Source: Dokdonella fugitiva
GTDB taxonomy: Bacteria > Pseudomonadota > Gammaproteobacteria > Xanthomonadales > Rhodanobacteraceae
DNA: 64,000 bases
Assembly (NCBI RefSeq): GCF_004342425.1
Contig: NZ_SLWQ01000009.1
Span: 1 to 64,000, forward strand
Reading direction: 5' to 3'
The notes under the pieces: model-generated
What the model saw: the letters and a program-made list of their open reading frames with translations, nothing else
Database searches by the model: none
What the model was told of the DNA's origin: nothing
Shown here: piece by piece, positions 9,901 through 17,800 of the stretch
How positions within the stretch are numbered: the first letter of the stretch is position 1
Layout: every line of letters starts with the position of its first letter
Translations under genes and position numbers: made by a program

Positions 9901-11814
9901 CTGCGCGTCGAACACGAGCGCACTGATGCCGCCGGCGATCAATTGCTGTCCCGCATGGACCGTGCCGCCTGGCCCATCGAACGCAATCTCGATGCGATGC
10001 GCGGCGCCGCCTTCGAGCTCGCCGTCGCCGACAGCAGCCGGCTGGCCTGCCACGTTGAGCACCGGGCGCAGGTGGATCAAGTAGGGAGGCGTCCCTCCAA
10101 CGCCTCCATATCGATCGGCGATGCGGCCGTCATCGATCGACGCCGGCTGATACGAGAGCGTGACGCGTCGGTCGAGCAACTGCGCCATGGGCAGCGTGCG
10201 ATCGAACACCACGGCAGCGCCTTCGCCCATCCCTGCACGCACGACGATGCGCGCATGCTGGCGCAACGCTTCCGGCAGCCTTGAAAACTCGCCGGTGACC
10301 ACTTCGCTCGGTACCGGCAAACTGGCCGGAAGGAGTTCAAGCCCGGGTGCGTCCACGTCCCGGCGCGACAACTGGTCTCCATATGCCACCGGAGGTGTCA
10401 GTTGCGAGAGGCGATCGCTCACCTGCTGGCGCAACAAGTCCAGCGGAGACGATGCCTGTGACCGGGAGAGATAGTCACCGATGAATTCATCGGGCGACAA
10501 GCCGATGCGAGCGAGCGCGCCCCCTGCGGGAACGTAGTCGTGCGGCTTGATCGCCGGCATCAACGGAATCCACGTCCTTCCGTCGAGGTCTGCAGAAGTG
10601 CCGCGATAGTTTCCGTATGGCACCCACGCCGAGACGAACACCTGCTCGATCGCGAAAGCCGCGATGCGGCCGCCGCTCACCAGCGGACGATTGGGCACGC
10701 CAGCCGCGCCGAGTGCCCGGCCGACGTCATCGGTGCGCACGCCGAGCATCACGGCGAGGTCGCCGACCGGTACGTCGATAACGCCACGCACGTAGCGCGC
10801 GGGCGCACCACTGGCGCGCAACAGGGCGATCAGGAGGCTGGCTTGATCGACGTCGTTGCCCGCGTGCGAGCGCAACGTTGCTTCGGCGCCCTTCTGCGCG
10901 CCGGAATACCATTGCGTGCGCACGACGCTGCGAACGAAATCGAAGATCCGCGCGTAGTCGTGTCCCAACGCCTCGGCCTGCGCGAGGATCGTCGGCGAAA
11001 GGGGAGCATCCTCGGTTGCCGCGTAGTCCTCTGGCGCCGGCTGGAGATCATTCGCGTCCGCGTAACTCGGCGTGACCGCCGGCGTAAGCTCAGGCGATCT
11101 CGATGCCAGCCGGGGCCTGAAGACGGGTAGCGTTGCCGCGCCATAGATCGGCGTGTCACCGATCGCCGCGCTGGCCGCCTCGCCGAATGCGTCGATGGCT
11201 GCGTCCGACGTCACGCCTCGCGCGAGTGCGCGCGAGGCATCCTGCGCCGCAGCCTCGATGCGATCCAACGCTCCGACGATCCGCTCACGGTGCACGAGCC
11301 AGCGCTCATGCGCGATCGCGGGTTGCCCGGGAGCATCGACCAGCCGATCGATCTGCTCGAGCCGGGCATCCACGAGCAGGCGCTTCGCCTCGACGTCGGC
11401 GAGCGCAGACGATAGCGATGCCGCGACGGTGCCCGCGCGTTCCGCGGGCCATGCCGACTGTGTACGGGTGGCCAGGTCGCGCGCGCTGCGAACGGCTGCC
11501 GCGTAAGCCATGAACGCGGTTCCGGCGGCGATGTGTTTCTTCGAGGGCGCCGGCGCCATGCCCATGGCAAGCGCTTCCGCGACTGCCGCGCGCGCATCCC
11601 TTCCCGCGAGCAAGGCATCGATGGCACGCCGGTCGGCCGGAACCCCGGCACTCGCGTCGCGCACCGGCGCGACCACAGCCGCTGCTGGCTGCGGGGCGGC
11701 GGTCCCTGCATCGGCGGGGGTCATCGGCGCCACAAAGAACATCGCCGTAGCGACGACCAAGGCCCGTCGCGTGCGCATGCCTGCAAGCGAATGCAATTTC
11801 AGTCGAATGTGCAT
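946..11814 (-). CDS. Giant secreted RHS-repeat polymorphic toxin with nuclease-like tip
   Basis: A 3622-residue protein. The ATG at 11814 is preferred over an upstream in-frame start at 11904: it has an AAGGA box 8 nt upstream, overlaps the previous stop as TGATG, and opens a signal peptide (about residues 1-36). Residues 275-425 form a transglutaminase-like domain that lacks its catalytic residues (Asp321, Gln391, Met419 replace Cys, His, Asp). Big_1/Ig-like segments follow (encoded about 9.2-8.3 kb), then the DUF6531-type RHS entry and dozens of YD repeats that build the RHS shell, then the conserved core end (GLYYAKARYYDP, then YAYANP and IDPTGR, near 2.2-2.0 kb). The last 360 residues are the variable tip; its end shows an EFK motif preceded by an Asp and followed by TTRQLEHFP, like PD-(D/E)xK (Tox-REase) nucleases. 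RHS shells encapsulate and self-cleave to release such tips. Export is probably Sec-dependent, since no T6SS or PAAR element is present. Confidence 0.9.
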   Translation of the reverse strand: MHIRLKLHSLAGMRTRRALVVATAMFFVAPMTPADAGTAAPQPAAAVVAPVRDASAGVPADRRAIDALLAGRDARAAVAEALAMGMAPAPSKKHIAAGTAFMAYAAAVRSARDLATRTQSAWPAERAGTVAASLSSALADVEAKRLLVDARLEQIDRLVDAPGQPAIAHERWLVHRERIVGALDRIEAAAQDASRALARGVTSDAAIDAFGEAASAAIGDTPIYGAATLPVFRPRLASRSPELTPAVTPSYADANDLQPAPEDYAATEDAPLSPTILAQAEALGHDYARIFDFVRSVVRTQWYSGAQKGAEATLRSHAGNDVDQASLLIALLRASGAPARYVRGVIDVPVGDLAVMLGVRTDDVGRALGAAGVPNRPLVSGGRIAAFAIEQVFVSAWVPYGNYRGTSADLDGRTWIPLMPAIKPHDYVPAGGALARIGLSPDEFIGDYLSRSQASSPLDLLRQQVSDRLSQLTPPVAYGDQLSRRDVDAPGLELLPASLPVPSEVVTGEFSRLPEALRQHARIVVRAGMGEGAAVVFDRTLPMAQLLDRRVTLSYQPASIDDGRIADRYGGVGGTPPYLIHLRPVLNVAGQPAAVGDGELEGGAAHRIEIAFDGPGGTVHAGQQLIAGGISALVFDAQDGQPPEQADGDVLVGESEAKAARVLANLGARYMSQWDRADDELANLVGVSVMQPFPSLALVINQYAVERIGGVVDALEWRGVGIDAALRPREPIAQTADAAAAANWMALAALQGSVLEHQVFEQQWAVDSISADKGLAVAREQGVPVLTLTQASGTSGVNQPSEVLTAIAGWLALGYVVDVPRDPITYEAWTGAVWRVRSLSSGEAGYFIAGALAGGSTAMPPELWYFGDLVEWLSNPYSEDPSDDPMSGVAVSLDATSQGQQGVVDTETAKPLYVFVQDQGGRPVVGAPVHFVRTAGSGKLLDANSLPVDALIVPTDRHGVATARYRFGQRQVDNGNFLVLPDRPHPQWVEIQQIDVFADSNLGPLRAGEPYRAYALPDQPATIDLQGRTQDQLNPGVGYDYANVFVKDRFGNGIANVPVSVEVATQYAPLSCTAEPTPVDVIDATLFTAGQCPQDLLQLTGNGCATPALSLVSESFGSTFFVVPPATALATLTITASGAGTTAAMQLSTYAGFDPCRNTSMSLAVAWTYAPRLGALPQASSTYVEPLDAAPPGDILQQRTDFWEADLVRGTHAGVLWRPIEGARFSAQLTNGVLEDAHETTAGSYLVDLRAGTPGRIHGQIWANRSTNAGAPTLVATPAVPRDGTDLTYGWAVDLRPPTVAPMPVPLTPFGVTDTPMHLADAGLPGEYVASPASIEFLQGDEVQFACSAPALALGNHTCDVPRGMSIDPDKHYSIRTVLNDGTPFRLESTRTPVLFGSDIVAGYGMLPHVDAGSPPSPGGPPDAADELALVQGRFPTALSMRDSIDVPSGYACMGNARFAYVLARDATITLTFSGVRPDGSTGTVAWTALDGVMKARGFNDVAITSYNLPLGDYKYVLTAVAADGTTESYAGVLAHHIEHRDALPLAHSLVKGVDVFSGGAVVPEEDIAVGGRGPGLRLTRTYSSLAGDERTPFGRGWSSDLDAQVVVDECNTRIVTGTAGQGQRFAPVSTAEGATTFEAIGGYHGILVQRGEAYDFYAKDGTRYHFAQPDVRGPRLSYVQDPNGNRIGYRYDVSQGAPRVQRIEDAAGRYIDLVYEVKHVQSQVSGFTIDETFPVVSMAKGSGGLILRYDYDEAGNLVRAVRADGGGLGTRTREYAYSDLGGEYGAGPGGQLLYYRYGFRLVEAKNAEDQASRRYAYTRGFTSVDIGDGHTLIEPVQRVMSLTEPDQGVTTFTYPEVRGTGPVTTNITDPRGKPIQYALNRYGAAESVTDAAGTTTTTWDLAHRQPASITDAVGTTTSYTYDAAGNKTSETIQHASGVIHRGWTYEPESAFVVVHIRDRVAVATDGRGLATTYAYDERGNRVATTRGGVTERDGYDANGDHSSHIDGLGHAWLWRYDVYGTEREMEDPLHHVVASVFDERGRRTSVIDANGHRTSWSYDAMDRVLRTTLPATEAGTATEVVSYDDAADTHTDTNANGHSTVSSFDAMGRLIRVRRHDGSQRSLDYDKNGNLVRETDFENHVTTHVYDDANRRTGTHEPEGRTTLRTYDAVGHVLTVTIGEGADASGQTRQTTYRYDHPLYLRTLVSRRLDAATTADEHSEYDANGNPVRVVDALNRATLFHYDDRDRRDREEASLGRVMTTVYDDADRIVSQTLAGPGLVPQVRRREYDDANRMVAAVDAEGGRRTTGYDAKGNVTNRSDARGNITRYEYDARDRMVREVGPVEGQLTTSAYDLAGNKIRETWANGNVRTLTYDALERHTATNDSVGPVESFTYTANDDVATHTDANGHVTTNHYDGLRRLIGQDLPPVDGQPRVVQRVLDVHGDVVSEIDPGGHSTTHVYDALGRRISTTLPAIDGEPAAILETGYDLVGNVTTETDARGNTTSYSYDDLDHRTAQIDPPTPDASGAPGAIDGRFTQHWTYDAAGNVLTHADRRGIVTATAYDRENRVRTVTRDGLVTSTRTYDADGRIKTDTDALGRVTTDTYDAAGRKIKEERPLGFVRSWTYDPIGDVRTETDADGRTTARTYTPRRFLETETNAAGETTTYGYDAEGHRTSMRRPLGDTHTWKYAYDEGDRLVRVTDPIGTLSGASTTFGYDLDGNLTSQTDANGNTTTFAFDARHRRTGLTYPPTGTGAASVHWTYDADGNLATRTTPNGRTIITTFDALDRETSETVSAPLPTEIASTIWHRDGNGNVTAIDETINGTPRHATRHYDAFDRIDADTDVHGKSLVYAYDAVGNRTQLASDGQTTQWSYDALNRNDAVTVPGQGTTTLAYFPSGKPREVTRPDGSTSTTAYDAAGRVASIVHAKAGSEIAHEAYTYDANGNRIEQKEANGAVTQNVEQVTTYAYDEADRLTDTTTPDRATHYVLDPTGNRTHETIRDAGNAVIGDSTLAYNARGQLTTRDDTATSLHVELTWDADGNTRTETDASGTRTFTYDARDRLMTLEQPNAPPLGFDYQTDGLRIAKRQGSQETRYQYDQQSLLAETNSIGNPLSRYHYSATQLISRTEAGSTPTQRHYLLDSLATPIALLTQQGAISSRTKYDAWGEIVTQQDSAGTVTASNTDGTTADLTRTDRQPIGFTGYLTDQESGLYYAKARYYDPRIARFTSEDPEEGKAMQPPSLHRYLYAYANPTMYIDPTGRIAALVNGADMLSSWNESLRDLAARQEHNKVGNTLSLLGPGIGRGFLSLTEGGLRAVNALVNVGVLASATVASAIGFNPTYADGPARELMGSEQAVRQTAAYLRDDGLFRTYDRAVADTTEAFSGDPAAISDVGATLTTLAAPTRVASIAVDSSIVHGTAAVGRFTEKVVIGEAADGVGFSAVDLGVVNDLEYGFSRGGHEPVSHKPYVSQAGAESHSLAGVANSAASPFKLGTAFEDAGVARASAEAFEQRQMSRRLSVRAFNDNGNLLPGRTQLDAAGIRADTGEFGALEFKLSENAPFTTRQLEHFPYLQRNGGVVVGNNGRAIGLPAGSVLEPFSIGRVTGPGLPAPENWWMHLYE

Positions 11815-14800
11815 CAGTGCAGTTCCTTCTGCTGATCCAGCGCGCGCATGCCGGCAGGTCGCACCTGCGGCATGCGATGGCGCTCCTCGACGAACGCGTA
11901 CCACTCGTACCGGCGCCGGGGTGCCCTGGAAGGCGATCGGATCATCGATGGCCCTCGATCCGCCGACATGCCGCGAGGCACGAATCGCGTGCCTTTCCGC
12001 GCTGGGGCATGAGCCCAGTCGCGGCCTGCATCGGCATCGGCATCGGCGAGCATTGCCTTCGGGGGTAGGTCAAGCCACGCCAATGCACCGAGCCATGGTG
12101 CATTGCCTCGTGCGAGCACTGTGTCCAGAGGATCGAAGCCGTCGCAGAAGATCTGGCCATCGCGAATGACACCGGCGCCATCGAAGCCGTCGGCGAATAG
12201 CGCGTCACCACGACTGCATGCCGTCATCGCCAGCGTCAACATCTCCGTATCGAGAGCGGTCGGTCCGGTCGGCGCCGGCAGCAGTGCCTGCAAGGTCAGT
12301 GAATAGGTGTCGCTCGGCAACGCCGTTGTGCGAAGCACGCGCGTACCGGCAATCTCGGCGCCAACGGGCAAATCGATCTGGAAGGCGTCTTCCACCAGCA
12401 CGTCGCCGCCAGCTGTCGCGCGCAATTCGAAGCGTAATGGCAAGGCGGCCAGGTCCAGTCCTCCCGTGTTGCGTACGACGTAGCTGGCAAGCACCGGCAC
12501 CGCCTGCGGCCACGACGCATCGAACGGAAGGATGAATCCTGTCACCGCGGCCTCGGCAGGCTGACGGAAGATCACTTCGAGCGCCGCATCGGATCCCACG
12601 TTGCCCGCGCGATCGGTCGCGTGAGCAAGTATGGTATTGGCGCCCACCTGCAGCGGGACGGCCAGCACACTGAAGCGGCCCTCGGCGTCGGCGTACGTGT
12701 CCACGCCAAACGAACCGACTGAAAGGTGCACTTGCGCCAAGGATTCGGTTTCGCCGATCACATCGACCGCCGGCACCGCCACGACGGCGCCCGGGGCCGG
12801 GGAAATGAAGGCCACCGACGGCACATCGAGATCGAGGATGAACGAGATCGTCTCCGTCGCTGCATTGCCGGCGCTGTCGGTGGCGAGGACGTCGATCCGA
12901 TGCTCACCACTCGCCGCTATCACGGTGCCAGAGACGTACGGCTGATCATCGAGGCGCACATCGCTCGTGAACAGATGCGCGTCGGAGATCGTGATGACTG
13001 GAGTTACCGCATGCGCGAGCAGGTCGCCGTCACCGACCCCTGCGACATTGATGAGCGGCGGCTGCGTATCGATCGCGAAATGCACGGGTCCGCGCTCGCC
13101 GGGGTTGCCGGCGCCGTCGTGCGCACGAAGCATCGCCTCATGGTCGCCGTCGCCGAGCGCCATCGGCGCGGATTCGAACACTCCGGGAGATGTTTCGACG
13201 AGCAGGCTCCAGACGCCTCCGTCCAGGCTGGCTTCAACCTCGGAGATGCCGCTGAGCTCGTCACTTGCCGTCGCGCGCAATGTCGTGGGTGAGCGCAATA
13301 CATCGGCTTCGACCGGCGACAGCAGTTCGACGAGCGGAGCCGTGCGGTCGACCACTTCGATCGAACGGCCGTCGAGCAACAGCCAGTCCGCCCCCTGCTG
13401 CAATTCGAGCCGCAGTGCAAGCACGGCCAGTGGCCAGCCGCCGCTGTCGAACTGGACGTCGACCGCATACGTTTCATGAGCCGCGAAGTCGTGCGTGAAC
13501 ACGTGCTCGGCGAGCGTGTCCGCGCCTGATGCCACGCGAACCCGCAGGTGCTGCGCGGCGGCCGCGACGGCATTCGGGTTCTGCACGTCGACGTGCAGGC
13601 CGAGCGGCGTGCCCCAAGGCAGCTGGGCGCCGGGAGGTTGCAGGCTGCCGGTCAGGGGCCCGATGACCATCGGGTCGTAGACGACAGTGATCGCGGCCGG
13701 CGCACCCACGTTGCCTGCTGCATCGCGCGCAGTGGCCGATATTCTGTTCGAGCCAACGAGCAATGGCACGCCCGCAAAGTGGACATACCCCTCGTCATCG
13801 GCGGCTTGTTCGATCTCGTACGTTCCCGTCCCCAAGCGGGTGATGGCGAATGCCTCCGTCATGACATCGACGTCCACCGAAGGCGCGTTGATGACAGCCC
13901 CGTCCGCAGGCGCAACGATGACGACGGCGGGCGCCGAGCGATCTATGGTGAAGCGCACCACGCGCTGGCTGCGGTTGCCTGCGGAATCGCCCGCGCGCAC
14001 CATCAGTACGTGGCTGCCATCCTCACCGACGGCAGTACCGGGAACGAATACCGCGCCGTCGAGGCGGATCTCGCTTTCCGCGAGATGAAGGTCCTCGATC
14101 GTGACGTCAGGAATGACGGCCTGGCCGTACGAGACGCCATCGGCGACACCGGATATCGTGATGACGGGCGATGAAGCGTCGACTTCGAAAGGCAGCGGCG
14201 GCGTCTGCGTTTCGTTGCCCCAACCATCGCGCGCGCGCACGCTGATCGTGTGGCCGCCGTCGACGAGTCCGGCAAGCCCACGCGAGTACGCGCCATCCGG
14301 GCCGGCGCTGACCGGCTGCCACGTGCCGCCGTCGACGCGCAGTTCGGCTCGCGATATGCCCGAATGCTGATCGACGATTCGAGCGACGAAGGGCACGACA
14401 GCAGGCTGCAGGCTGGCCGCCACGGGCGCGAGTACCGTTATCGAGGGTGGGAGGCCGTCGACGACCGCGAAACTTCGGCGCGCGAGCAGGCGCCATTGGC
14501 CGATCGGATCGGACGGCAGGCGTGCTTCGAGGATCGCTGCATGTGATGCAAGCGCGAGCGGCGGCGCACTCAACGCCGACACTGCATCATGACTCTCGCC
14601 GGCGCCGAGATCGAACGCATCGGTGATCTCGCTTACGAGGGCGTGCCCCGGCTCAGCGGATATGCGCACCCGCGTTTGCACGCCAGCCAATGCGCTGGTT
14701 CCCGAATTGGAAACACGGGTGCGCATCAAGGCGCCTTCACCGGCGATGAGCGTGGTCCCGGGCTCGAAGGCAATGCTTCCAGCCAAGGTGACGGCAGGTT

Positions 14801-17800
14801 CTGCTGCCGACAACGTGACACTTGCATCCACGGACGCTTCGTAACCTGGCGCGGCCAGACTCAGTCGCAGCGTGTAGACACCCTCCGAGAGGCCCGTCGT
14901 CGGCCACTCGTCCTCTCGCGACAGCTCATAGCCCGGGAGCAGTGAACCCAGCACCTGCTCGTGGCGCCATTGTTCAACCCCACCGGCATCCAGCGCCACG
15001 AGGCGCAGCAGAGCACCATCGATGATCGCGTTGCCGTCCGTATAGACGACATTCGTGCGGACGACGACATCGCGCCCCGCAATCTGCGTCGCTGCATCGG
15101 GAACGAGCCCGATCACCACGTGGCGAAGCACGCTTATGGAGAACGCCACTGACCGCTCGTCGAGTGCCAGGCCAGCCTGGTCGAACAGGCGGGAGCGCAT
15201 GCGGTAGTCGCCTGCAAGGATGCCATGTGCGTCCCAGGCGATCGCGCTGTGCCAATGCTGGTTGAAGCCGAGCGCCTCGATGGCGAAGTCGCCCAGATCC
15301 GTGACGATGGCACCGCCGGAGTCGAGCACGTCGAGGTGCACGCGGCCCGTGAATGGTAGGCCGGTGCCGGTCGCACCGACGTCGCCCACGACTGCCTCGC
15401 CCGGAGCAAAGACCGCGCGGCCCAACGCGAGATCGAGCACCGGGGCGCCATCGGCGCTCACCGTGAAGGCGGCCGACGCCGTGTTGTTGCTTTCGTTGCT
15501 TTCGCGCACCGACAAATCCGGATCGACGGCGACATCCACGCGCCAGCTTCCGGCGGACGCGAGCATTCCGATCGGGTATGTCAGCGATCGCGTCTGGCCC
15601 GCCGCCAGCGGGCCCAAGGGCGGAGCGGCGAGCGCCGTACGTCGCCCGTCGGGCGAGATCAAGGTGGCAGCCAGCGAGGGATGCTCGACGTCGATCGAGC
15701 CGAGATTGTGTACGGTAACGACCGCTGCATAGCTGTCACTGGTCGTGCCAGTAGCCGGAACGATGAACACGTCGCCCTCGCTCACTGCAAGATCAGGCAG
15801 TTCCCCCACAGGCGCATCGACCTCGATTGGAAGCGAACCGAAGCCACGATTTCCTGTCGGGTCGGTAGCACGCGCGACGAATACGTTGGTCGCCATCAGC
15901 GGCACGCGACGCGCGCAGAACCATCCCGGAAGGTCGAAGTAGTCCAACCGGTCGCTCGTGCCTGCGAAGATTCGTCCGGACGCGGTCCAGGAAAGCATCG
16001 TTCTGTAGCTCGCGGCCGAATCGAGCGGAGTCGTGTAGCCGGCGACGGTGTCCACGAGATCGATGCCGAAGTCATCGAGGATGGCGATGACACTGCCGGA
16101 TGGAGACGACGCGAGAGCGACGATCGGAGCGTAGCGCGTCAGCAGCAGCTCGTCCGCGCCGGTGGCGATGTCGAATACCTGCAGATCGTCGCCACCGTAT
16201 GCGTTCATGCGTGCATAGGTGAAGTGCGACCGGTCGCTCCATGCCGTAGCACCCTCGCCACCGAGCGGCAACACGGTTGCGACCGCGCCGCTGGTTGCGT
16301 CGACTAGGCGCAGCGTTCCACCCGTATCGACCACCAGTACGTATGCGCCGTCCGGAGACCAGTTCGGTGGCGACACGCGGCTCACCGAGTCGGCATCGAT
16401 GTCGATGCGCCGGCGTGGGCCGCCGACCGCGTCGACCAGCCACACGCCATGTTCGCCCGTCTGCCCGTCGTCACCGACGATCAGATAGGCGGTGCCCCGT
16501 GGATTGACGGAGAACGCAGAGGGCGCGCTGATCGGCACCCCGAGCGGTTCGGGTGCGCTGCCGGGCTCCCAGCGGACATACTGACCCGACGAAGATACAT
16601 AGTAGAGCGCCTCGCCGCGCGATACCCAGCTTTGCAACCGCGTCCCCGGTTCGGAGGCGTACGACGCGACCCCGTTGTCGATGTCCTGGATTCGAATCAC
16701 GCCGAAATCATCGATTGCCACGACGCGAGCGCCGGACGGGGCGGGCATCAGCGCGATCGTGTTCGAGGACGTCGTCGAGCCCGCAGCATAGGCCGCTGCA
16801 GCCACCGTCGATGCGACACCCAGCGAATTCCTCTCGAGTTCGATCGCAGCGCCTGATTCGGCTTCGCCACATACGTCCGACGCTTCCGCGCGCATCGTCA
16901 GTGGTGCATCGGCGGCGGTCGGGTAGGTCAGCACCGGTGGTTCGGGCGCGACGCGATCACGCGGCGTTCCGCTCACCGGTTCGCTCGGCCCACTGAAATT
17001 GCCTACGGCATCGACGGCCTCGACGGTGTAGTAGTACGTCGTGCCATCCGTGAGTGGTGCGTCGCGATACTCCGTGGAATCGACATCGGCGACGGGTTCG
17101 AATGGCCCGGCAGCGAGCAAGGCGCGACGGACGACGAATTCTGCCGCGGCCACTCCGCCGCCTGGCTGCCACTGGATATCGAGCTCACCACCGGTTGCCG
17201 GCGCCGTGACGGTCACCCCGAGCGGCACGCCGGGCCCTTCACCCAGAACGGTCAGGACGAGCGTATTCGACGGGGGCCCCTCGTTTTCGAAGGCATCGTA
17301 CGCGCGGACCACATATTCATGCGCGCCCAGCAGGAGGCCCGTGTCCACGTACATGCGCGGTTCGTCCGCAGCAACCGTAGCGATGGGCTCGCCGTCGCGC
17401 TCGAGGCTGTACCTCGCAACGTCGACCGAACTGCTCGCGGTCCAGCTGAGGTTCGCGGCATTGCCGTCGAGGTCACCGCTGAGCATGACGGGTTCAGGCC
17501 CTTGTACGTCGCCGGCGCCAGCCGTGACTGGTTCCGAGGAATTGCTCTCGAAGGCCAGGGTGCTCAGCGCGGAGACGGAGTACCGCCAAGCGCCATCCGT
17601 GACGGTGTCGGCGATGCTGGTCGCACCCTGAACCGGGCGTTCGCGGAAGTGGATCTCGGCCAACTGGACGGCCTGGTAACCGAGCGTGCCGGTCATCGTC
17701 GAATGCGCCACGATACGGATGCGGGTAGTGCGGTACGGCTGCACGAATTCGACCTGCTGATCCGACTGTCGCGTCCCGCGCATGCTCGCGACCTGGATCC

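Noticed and set aside
946..11814. T6SS-delivered RHS effector
   Set aside because: There is no PAAR domain, VgrG or T6SS adaptor nearby, and the protein has a Sec signal peptide.
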